Part shown: in pieces, positions 35,560 to 44,749 of the stretch
Position numbering within the stretch: the stretch's first letter is position 1
How the letters are laid out: each line of letters opens with the position of its first letter
Source: Brachionus koreanus
Lineage: Eukaryota > Rotifera > Eurotatoria > Ploima > Brachionidae
Reading direction: 5' to 3'
Length of the DNA stretch: 44,749 bases
Assembly: GCA_016987375.1 (NCBI GenBank)
Contig: PJRA01000412.1
Span: 590,494 to 635,242 of the forward strand
The notes under the pieces: model-generated
Seen by the model: the letters and a program-made list of their open reading frames with translations, nothing else
Databases searched by the model: none
Told to the model about the DNA's origin: nothing
Made by a program: the position numbers and the translations under genes

Positions 35560-38500
35560 ATGGTTGTTATTTTAAAATTGGATCATTTGGAATATAAAGA
35601 AGCCATCTTGGACAGTCCGGAGTTTCGCGAAAAGCTTAAAAAACACGAAAAGCACATAGTAGACACCAACAAAAATATCAAGAATCTCCTTAAAAAATTC
35701 GAAGATGTCCTAAACGCTTCTAATGGTAAGCCAATCTAGGTAAATGAGAAACGAATGCTATTTTTAATTTCGTTTTAGAATTGCAGTCCGCTCAGGATTC
35801 GCTGGCCACGTCGCTCAAAGACTTTCAGCTAGGCTTTGTGGGCGAAATGTCTGAAGAAGAAACTGACCTTTTCGAATCGTTCGAGTGCACCTATAGTCTT
35901 TTTAACGAAATGAAGGAGTTCAGCAACAAAATGATTAACACTGGACAAAAATTAATTAAACAAATGAATGATTTTCGGAGAGTCAAAATCGATCAATTCA
36001 AGGTTTATTTTTTTATTCTATTCCATTTTTCCTAAATCGTTAAAATTATTTTTTTGAATTACCTAAGTCTTATAAGGACATATTAATTTAAAGTCATCGA
36101 ACCATTTTTTTTCAAAACAATCTTACATTTTCTTAAATTTCTGAGGAGCATTTTGAAAACAAATCTCTATGATCTCAATTTAAACTTCAAAATATTGAAA
36201 ATTAATTTATCCGATTTGAGTATGACCAAAATGCTCATAATTACTATTCATTGAAAAGCATTTATAAAAAACAAGCCTTAACACCACATTAAAACTCAGC
36301 TAAAAATATTAATTAAATTTTTAAAAACTGAAATAAATTTATTTAATAAGAAAAAATAGATTGATAAATTTTTTTGTATATAAAAAAATAATTGTCTTAA
36401 AGATTAAAAAAAATTCTTTATTTTTTTTTAACAATAAAAAAAAACTCATTTTTTTAAGCACCCATTTAAATCATCAAAATCTTTTTCAATTTTTAATAAC
36501 ATTTAAATACATATGAATAGACAAGACGATATTTAATGGAAACACTGTTTTCATTCATTCCTTATTAGTATTATTTTTCAAAGGGTTAAAATTTTTCAAA
36601 AAATACAGCTTTGTTATTCAATATTAATAAGCTTTTTTGATTAAAATTTCAAATTTTTTATTCCAAAGCTTTTGATAAAGAGTTTGATTAGTAAAAATTT
36701 CGAGAGCCACTTAAGCTTATTTGAAAATTATTTCTTCAATGTTTGAATTCCCACAAATTCTCTTTATTAACTTTTAAATTCAAAAAGAATTAGTCTATTG
36801 TAAATGAAATTTATTTTTTTTATCATTTCTTTCTGAATACCTAATATTCTTACTAAAATAGTGAATCGTTTTAATAAGCTTTTATATTGCTAATCTTAAA
36901 AATACACTCTAAAAAATCTAAAATGTTTATTTATCAAGGCTAGTTGCTATTAAAAGGGACAATTAACTGATTAAAAGAAAAAATTTTATTTAAATATATT
37001 TTCTATTTAAAATTTTTTTATGCTTAAAGGGCATTAAGTTAAATTGTGTAAATTTTTTTACTATTCTGAGTTATTGAATTCAAGGACGGCGGCTGTTTGT
37101 GCTGTTGTAGAATATGAATATATTTTAAAGTATTTTTAGTGTTAATGAATGTGAAAATGTATACAGATGTAAAAAAAACTAAAAAAAAATTATTTTAATT
37201 AAAGCAAAGTGGAATAATGAATTTCAGAATAAGAAAATTTAGTCAAATTTTAAACAAATTATTTTAATTTTTCAATGATTCGGATACCTTTATTTAAATA
37301 AAATAAAATTTAAAATTTCAAAATAGGAGAAAAAAAAAGAATATGAACGACAAAACATAAAATACAGCACCGCATTGGAAAAATATTTACAATCTTCTCA
37401 AAATTTAAAAAAAGAACGAACCGCCGATGAACATTCAACTGATTCTAAAGAAGTAAAATATACAGGAAATAAAAATTATAATTAAATTAATTAAATTAAA
37501 CACTTTTTTTTTAAGAATGATCGCATCATTTCACATGAAAATCTTAATTTTTATACCAAATGCTTAGACTATGTATTATGCATTCAAGATTTTGAAGATA
37601 AATGGTTCCTTTTTTTTGCTCAGACCGTAAGTATTTGCTTTGCTTATAGTCAATTTTTAATTGGCAAGTACACAGGTTAATAATAATAGAGAAATAAATT
37701 CCCAGCAATTTTCCAGCTATTTTCCAGTTCTGTATTAGCTAGATTTAAAATAAATTAAAAATATTTCTTTGTGATAAATGCTTACAATAAATTAGACCTG
37801 GAATAGCTTAGTCTATAAAACGAGAAAATTTTGAAAAAAAATTTTAATAGATTTTTGCCTATGTTCAAAATTGGAAAACATTCTACCACGAAGGATATGA
37901 AAAATACATAGATTGTGATGAACGATTTAGTAAGTCGCAAAGTGGCATTCAAACACTGTCAGACAACTTTGAATATTTAAAACAAAAATCAATGGAGTTT
38001 GTGTCAAATATAATTAAAAATCCGGATTATTACATCAACTATTATGAGCAAAGCTCTACTTCAGACCACTTTGCATCAAAACAGGGATACCTGTATCTCC
38101 TAGAAAAAAGTTTGTCGAAATTTCTCATTTTTTTTTATAAGATACTTCATGTTTTTTTAAATTAAGAAACAATCGGATCATCTACTCGTGTAAAACAATT
38201 CTGTAAATACTACAAGGAAAATAAAAGATTTGAAGTGGTTCCGATTAATCAATCGGCAAATAAGACTGTAAGTACAAGGCTTTAAAAAAAAATTTAATTG
38301 AAAATCATGTTTTTAAAGCATACAGAAGTTTATTATGTAAATAATTGTCAAAAGTCTTCGAGTGATAAAAGATTCGTTTTCGACGTTTCTTTGCGTGATA
38401 GAGGCTCCAACTTTATTCATACTTATCAAGCACTATCATACGAAGATTATAAAGCTTGGTTTGCCATTATGGACGGTAAAGAATTGACACCGGTAACTAA

Positions 38501-41500
38501 AAAAAATTTATTATTAAAACATAAAATTAATGCGTATATTATTAATTGAACAAAAGCAAAAAAATACTGAATTGATAATAAAATAAGCATACAGAGCATT
38601 TAAATTAAGACAAGCGTAAAATAATTTTACAGTTTTAAAATTTCATATATTTTATTCAATATTTCAAAAAAATTTATTTTGCATTTTCAAGATTTAATAG
38701 TTTTAAAATTCTTTTGAAATTTTATTACATTTAATAATAAAATTTAATTTAATTACAAAGAATTCATATTAAAGTGCGATTTAAAAAAATATCTAAATAT
38801 TATTTTATAATTCATAAATGAGCTTTAAATTAAACATTTCCTTATCAATTTAGTATTTTTTTAAAATAAAATACGCATGATTTTAATTCAAATTATAATT
38901 TTTTTTTAAAGGTTTTGTCAAATTTTTCAATTAAATCAGATCCAATTTGTATGTATTTGTATTTTTATTATCTGATATTTTTTCTTTATCCTTATTCACT
39001 CCTTGTGGTGCATAGGAGTTGCTCTTCTCCTTTTTTACTGCTTTTCTGAGAGAAAGTTCCAATTTGACCCAGAAACGACTAGATCAAGTTAATTATCTTA
39101 GCCGTAACTTTTGCCAAGTCGAATACTAATTTTACTTTTTATAAAATGTAAAATTAAAATTTTCCTAATCAAGAATTTCAAAAGTCAATGTTGGCCTATA
39201 AAAATTTTATTTTAGTTTTCCAAATTTTATAGTTACTTTTTGTCATTTTAGTTTGCTAAAGAGAGCCGATTTTTCTGCTAAGAGAGACCATGTATTTTAG
39301 ATGGAACCTAATTTGATTATTCTTCTAGTCAATTATTGTCTTATTGATCATGCTCATATAATACTTTCTTGAAGAAAATTTCTGCATTGCATTTTAGGGT
39401 TGTAAATTTTCAAAAATGGCAAAATTTTTGAGACATTTTCGAGCAAAGTTTCAAAAAAAAAATTTTACTTTTTTATTTTTTGATTAAAAATTTCTGTCAT
39501 TAGAAAAAAAATTTAGATAAGAAAGTTATGTTGGAAAAATTTTATAATTTATAACTTTAAGACAAAATAAAAATACTCATAATATTAAAATTTAATACTT
39601 TTAGCTTTAAATTTTAATAATAAAATAAAATTCAATTTAGATGTTCTTGATCGTAATGGCATCAATTTTATCAAGCGTTGCTTCCAAATACTCGAAGATG
39701 AAAGTAAATTTTGTCCAACAAAGGCATTTTAGCAAAAATGAATTTAAAATTTTTTTGTTTAGAAATTAAAGAAGAGGGTATATATAGAAAAAACGGTGTT
39801 TCTCACAAGATAAACGCTTTTATTGAGCGAAATTTTGTGAACATACAATCGTCGTTGTTTGTCGATTCGAACATTTCAAATGACAATCTGAATAGTGAAG
39901 TAAATGGCTCATGTGATAACCACTCCAATTCATCATCTTCCTTGATTCATTCTGTGCTAAAATCGGCTAATTTGTTGTCCCATTCTTCATCATATTCAAC
40001 ATTGAGCTTTAACGCTTCGCATCATTCAAATGAAAATAGTCACAATTCTCTAGTAAATAATTCAAAATCAATTTTAGGAGTAAATGGATGTGAATCTGAG
40101 GACACATGCACCATAACTAGTGCTCTCAAACATTATTTAATTCATCTAAAAGAACCACTAATGACTTTTCAATTCAACCAGCAATTTCTTAGCGCTTGTA
40201 GAAAAGAATCATTTATCGAAAGGATAACTGAAATTTACAAACTTTTGCACATACTACCCCCTCTTCACTTCGAGGCTATCGAACTTTTGATAAGACATCT
40301 TCAAAAGTATGATTAAATTTTCTAAAATAATAAATAGTTAATTTTATCTACAAAAAAAAGAGTATCAAAATACAGTCAAGTGAATAAAATGACTACTTCT
40401 AATTTGGCTACTTGTTTTGGACCAACTGTGTTTCGAACCCAGCAGGAATGCGTTTCTAATTTATACAATATAAAATTTTATTCAGAAATAGTGGAACTTT
40501 TAATAATAAATCACGAATATGTAATTTAATTTTATAAAAAAAAAAAAATTTTTTTCTTTAATTTTTAATGTAAATTTAGATGTTTAGCAAAAATTTGACT
40601 CCTTCTATGTTCAAATTAATTTCTCCGATTAAAAGTCCTCCAACAATGCTAACTGGGACAGCAACTTCTCTAACCAATTCAAATGGGAAAAATTCTCCTA
40701 AAGTTGTTAAATTGAGAAAAAATAATCCAATAACAGCTGACATGGCTAGCAAGCGATTTTTTAACTCAAATAGAAACACATTAATAAACGCTAGTAAAAC
40801 ATGTAAGATTTAATTAATAATGAATTCTATTCTGTTTTGACCATTTGAATACATTTTAAGTGATTAGAATTTTATCTCTTAAATAAATAGTTTAGCATGG
40901 GTAATGACAAAAGGTTTAATTGTTAAAAAAACGATTTTGGTTTGGTAGATGTCCTATAAATTTGATGCCTTTTACATAAAATTACTCATTTATTTAAAAA
41001 AAAAGATTATTTAAAGCAGTAAGGTTTTAAAATTTGAAATTGAATTAAATTTATAAAATTTATTTACTTTTTTATCTCTCAAAATCCTAAAAATATATTG
41101 ATTTTTTATTTTTAATATATTTGTTTGCTAATACAGTTAATACAGTGCAGAAAATTTACTTGTCACATCATATCATCTAATATTATATGATATTAAATTA
41201 AGTGATCTGATATTAGTGATATTAGTGAGCTGTCAGATGATATCAGTTAATACCAGAAGCATTAAACGAGTCATTTTGACTTGTTTGAAAAATTGATAAA
41301 TGCTCATATCTTTTTGATAGATTTTCAAAAAAATATATTTTTTTTATGTAGAATTTAAATTTTCTTTAAAAAATATTATTTCTTAATGCAAGATTATTCT
41401 AGTTTTTTTTTTAAATTTTTGAATAAAAAAAAAAACATGTAAAAATGTAAGTGTTAATATCAGGTATATAATACAGATGCTTCAAGTGTTAATATCTTTT

Positions 41501-42835
41501 TGTTCCTTCGTTATATCAGTTGATAATAAATAATTATTTAATTCAACTAACGCCAAGTTCTTGCGATGTTTAAAAAAAAAGAAATCTAAAAATCATTCAA
41601 TTTTTTTCTTTTTTAAATTGATTTTTATCAATTTTAATTTCAAAAAAATCATTGTTATTGATTAACAGAAAAAATTGACTCAGTTATGCCAAAAAATAAT
41701 TAAAATGAAAAAGTTTTTAAAAAATTTCATTTTTTTGTGAATTTTGAAAACATTTATTTAAAAAAAAAAAAACAGGCAAATATTTTAAACGAATTAAATT
41801 AACGAAATGTATTTTTGAGCTTAATTACTTCATTAAAATAGTTCAAAGTTTTTGTTTCTAAAAAAATATTTATCTTTACCTATAGTTTTAATATAAAAAT
41901 TATATAAGATATTTTACATAGATTTTAGATTGATTCATTATAAAATTAAATATTCTTTTTCACTATTTTGATATGTTAAAATTTATTTATAAAATTTATC
42001 AATTTTAATTTAAAATAGTACATTAAATAATTTTTACTTAAGCTGTGTCTAGTGACTCTAGTCAAAGTGATAAGGAATTCCATTCTCATTCTTGTCTCAT
42101 TGGATATCAGAACCCAATGAGCACCTCTTCACCAACACCAGACCAAAACAAAACCGAAAATTTAATTATAGGTGACAGCCCTCCTACTAATTGTCTGCAA
42201 TCGCCATCGTCATCTTTATCATCTACATCTACTTCGACTATTTCGTCTCCAAATTTTAATGCCCAATCCAACTCATTTCAAAATCAGTCAAGATCAGCAA
42301 ACAAATCATCCGAAGCAAACTTGCAAAAATTAGCAATAAATAATAGTTCTAATCTAAATAGAGCTTCTACACCTATTTTAACAAATGTTCAACACAATTC
42401 TTCGACTCAAAGTATATTAATTTTTTTTCTATTTAAAAGAGAAATTTATTCTTGATTTTGTCATTAGAAATACCAGAAAAGGCTCTCTCATCAAATACAA
42501 CTTTAATGAACTCAAATATTTTAAATCAAAGCACCAACAGTCCCGTTCGTTTAAAGTAAAATAGAATGTTTGAAAATAATTTAATAAAAAATTAATTTTT
42601 TTTAAGACGAGCTCGTACTTTATATCCTTGCGAAGCAGATAATCCCAGTGAACTATCTTTCGAAGCCAATGTTATCATTTTCAATGGTAGACATTTTTTA
42701 TTAACAAAATTTGAGTTAAAAAATTTTTTTTTTAATTTAGTTAGAAGAAGTAAAGAATCCGGATGGCTAGAAGCGTCATATAATGGCAAGCACGGTCTTG
42801 TACCAGGCAACTATGTTCAAATATTAGACGACTAA
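35560..42835 (+). CDS. GRAF/ARHGAP26-like BAR-PH-RhoGAP-SH3 protein, 16 exons
   Basis: The product should be a Rho-family GTPase-activating protein that bends membranes through its BAR domain and acts in endocytosis and actin control. Exons: 35560-35725, 35779-36002, 37327-37452, 37516-37626, 37851-38109, 38167-38267, 38319-38492, 38912-38948, 39641-39703, 39763-40306, 40361-40520, 40580-40802, 42043-42411, 42468-42555, 42607-42686, 42741-42835 (939 aa). BAR: residues 8 to about 255 (ILDSPEFREKLKKHEK, FYHEGYEKY). PH: about 285-385 (GYLYLLEKK, FVFDVSLRDRG, MDGKELTP). RhoGAP: about 400-655 with arginine finger EEGIYRKNG (Arg429), SALKHYLIHLKEPL and SNLATCFGPT. A Ser/Asn-rich linker leads to the SH3 domain at the C-terminus (LYPCEADNPSELSFEAN, GLVPGNYVQILDD). 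The RhoGAP carries about 55 extra residues. ARHGAP26, 10 and 42 cannot be told apart here. Confidence 0.92.
38990..39115 (-). mobile_element. Second SINE candidate, GRAF-like intron 8
   Basis: On the minus strand a B-box-like GGGTCAAATTGG (39059-39070) lies downstream of an A-box-like GGCTAAGATAATTAACTTG (39085-39105). The tail ends CCTATGCACCACAAGGAG (38999-39016), matching 16 of 18 bases of the tail at 16390-16407. The head is more diverged than the tail. With only two copies in view the call is tentative. Confidence 0.4.
41160..41520. repeat. Short-period AT repeats in GRAF-like intron 12
   Basis: The tandem word GATATTAGT (two copies plus a partial, near 41210-41230) and a direct repeat of AAGTGTTAATATC (about 41448 and 41483) lie among many ATATC/GATAT words in a 1240-nt intron. 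I see no terminal repeats or coding remnants, so this is probably local slippage or a worn element. Confidence 0.4.
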
Positions 42836-43450
42836 ACCAGTAGTCACAGTTCATAAATTATCTTACAATTTTTTGTATATTTTGTTGCAATTCAAGTTTT
42901 AGATTGATTCTTGTAACTGGGCAGGAAATGAAGTTGTCTTTGCTTATTGAAAAAAATTCTAGCATAATTTGTAAACAGAAAGTATCGAAAAGTTTTTAGT
43001 AAGATCTAGAAGAAAAACTCCAGTCTAATTTAATTTTTATTTTTATGTAATTTTTTTTGTCAAATAAGAGATAGAAATTTTTTATTCTATTCTGTAAAAA
43101 TTTTATCAAATTTCAAAAAAATATTTTAGGTTAAATTGTCGATTCTATTTTTAAGTATTGTCATTGATTTCCAACCTCGTCCATGTAAAAAAAAAAGAAT
43201 TCGTAAAAATTATTTTGTCTTTTGTTATTAAACCATGATTTTTCATTTTTTTTTTGATTTTTAAATAAAATTATAATTTAAAGTAAATTAAGTATTCTGA
43301 TTAATTTTTTTCTTTAAATCGAAGTTAAAAAAAAAACAAAAATAAATCGAATAAAAAGTTTCCCAATTGTGGTTTAAATTGTATTTTTACGTTTTAAAGC
43401 GTATATCTCTTGTGAATAGATTATGAATAAGTTATCTGGATCTTTTTTAG
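42836..43450. other. GRAF-like / ECSIT spacer
   Basis: These 615 nt hold the 3' UTR of the RhoGAP gene (candidate AATAAA at 43264-43269, rather far from the stop) and upstream sequence of ECSIT. It ends in CTTTTTTAG directly against the ECSIT ATG. No other feature is recognised. Confidence 0.5.
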
Positions 43451-44749
43451 ATGGCAAATTTTTTGTTGAACTCACGACATGTTATAAGACAATCAAAAAT
43501 TTCCATACTTAGATGTCTGTCATCTTCATCTAAAGGAGATAAATCTCTCAAAATAGTCGATAAAGTTGAAATTTTGCAGAAATATATTAAAAAGCTTAAA
43601 TTTGAAAAAGAAGAAGAAAAAGAAGAGGAGCGTAAAGGTCCTTTTAAAAACTATTTTGAAGATGATGAACGAAAAAAGACTTCAATAATGTATTTTGAGG
43701 AATACTTTGATAAAAACACAAAGTTAAAAGATCGTGAAAATTTTATGGTAAATTTGAAAAAAATTTATGAAATTTAAAATAACTGATTGTGATGCGAAGA
43801 GCGCATTAGAAGCTTTCAAAATAACTAACCCTTCAAAACAACTTTATTTGGACTTTATTTATGGAGCGCTTCTGAAAATGAAAGAATACAATGCACACAC
43901 TCATTTGGAAGCCTATCGAAAATTAATGGAAATTTTTCCTATAGGTATTTTTTATTTTGACAAGTATTACTGTACATATTTTCAATGAATCGATAAAAAC
44001 CTTAATGGTTTGTTTAAAGATCCAATGGTTTTATGAAGCTACGTTAAAAAGAGGAAATTGTATTTTCACTATTTTCACTTTTTATAATATTATAGAATGA
44101 CCCAGACAATAATCACTAGTTTTTTAAAATTGTAGATACTCAAATTTTTGTCCTTTTTTATTAAAAAAGTCTCAAATTTCAAAATTCTTATCTTACGACA
44201 CTTAAATAATGATTTTTTTTTAATTTATATTATTAATTATAAATCTCTTTTATTTATTTGGTATGAAAATAAAAAAGAAAATAATTGTTATCAATATTCA
44301 ACAAAATATTAGTAAAAAAGTCACAAGTTTAGATCAATACATCAAAATTTTTTTTGAATTAGCTTTTTGAATTGAAATTACTTTATTTCCATTTTATTTT
44401 ATTGCAAAAAATCAAATCATCTCATATAAATTGCAATTTAAATCAAATTTTAGCTTCTAAAAAACTTACTAATTTAAAGACTAATTTATTTTATTATTTT
44501 TGAGTTATTACAATAAATAGGATAGATAGAATGAAACCTATAAAACGATAAAAAAGAATAAATCTAAATTTTTTTAATTTCGTCATTAATCTTATTGGAT
44601 ACAAGGACCAGTTTTTTGCTCTAAAAAATAATTTTTTGTAAGAAAACCAGGTAAATTTATTTTAATCTAAACCAGAGTTGTTTAAAAGTCACAAGTCTCA
44701 AACCAAGTCCAAGTCCAAGACTTTTAATTTTATTTTTTTTCAAAAAAGT
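43451..44749 (+). CDS. ECSIT: ECSIT homologue, 5' part (continues beyond the window)
   Basis: ECSIT is a mitochondrial complex I assembly factor, also described as a Toll/BMP signalling adaptor. Visible exons are 43451-43747 and 43800-43944, about 147 residues. The N-terminus is a plausible mitochondrial presequence (MANFLLNSRHVIRQSKISIL, basic and Ser-rich, no acidic residues). It is followed by a Lys/Glu-rich stretch (EKEEEKEEERKG) and then the diagnostic LYLDFIYGALLKMKEYNAHT and YRKLMEIFP, matching the ECSIT block around HVDFIYAALRKMREYG. A 52-nt intron (43748-43799) joins the exons in phase 0. Exon 2 ends at a GTATTT donor in phase 1. I found no convincing next exon up to 44749, so the remainder must lie to the right after an intron of at least 800 nt. 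The ATG follows a 3' splice-site-like CTTTTTTAG. Confidence 0.82.

Noticed and set aside
43984..44100. Possible third ECSIT exon after TTTAAAG (at 44020)
   Set aside because: In the required phase it reads only five residues (DPMVL) before a stop, and neither frame resembles the next ECSIT block.

Overview
The window is nuclear DNA from an animal. It is very AT-rich, its genes are interrupted by many introns, and all recognisable products are metazoan: EF-1 alpha, L-fucose kinase, two Cys-loop channel subunits, Mediator subunit 1, a GRAF-type RhoGAP and ECSIT. A GRD-like channel (a family I associate with invertebrates), many 43-66 nt introns and frequent AAG splice acceptors point to an invertebrate, possibly a rotifer or another lophotrochozoan. 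The sequence does not fix the species.

Layout. 1-124 (+): 3' end of EF-1 alpha. 481-6680 (+): L-fucose kinase, 13 exons. 8830-11226 (+): divergent nicotinic-type subunit, 10 exons. 11890-15655 (+): GRD-like GABA-receptor-family subunit, 5 exons. 15656-17264: spacer with retroelement debris. 17265-24764 (-): MED1, 7 exons, with a 160-N assembly gap in intron 4. 24765-35559: 10.8 kb AT-rich interval between the divergent MED1 and GRAF genes. 35560-42835 (+): GRAF/ARHGAP26-like BAR-PH-RhoGAP-SH3 protein, 16 exons. 43451 to the window end (+): 5' part of ECSIT. Exon models came from reading frame, phase and remembered family sequences. The complete models are phase-consistent: 1107 aa FCSK, 560 or 553 aa nicotinic subunit, 464 aa GRD-like, 1291 aa MED1, 939 aa GRAF.

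These are ordinary housekeeping, signalling and neuronal genes and do not form a pathway. The only functional cluster is the pair of ligand-gated channel genes, same strand and 663 bp apart. Mobile DNA sits in long introns and spacers: a 504-bp TTAA-flanked (piggyBac-like) MITE, a second TA-flanked MITE family with about four copies, a decayed mariner transposase beside one of those copies, a decayed LINE reverse-transcriptase C-terminus, and two tRNA-like SINE candidates sharing a tail.

The most unusual observations are two back-to-back, spacerless, perfect palindromes (40 and 42 bp) in a fucokinase intron; a 5-nt microexon that exactly restores the 110-nt size of a conserved nicotinic-receptor exon; an AAG acceptor in about half of 47 modelled introns; and a GABA-family channel with an acidic Ser-Asp-Arg selectivity segment. 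I saw no evidence of a wholly new multi-gene system.
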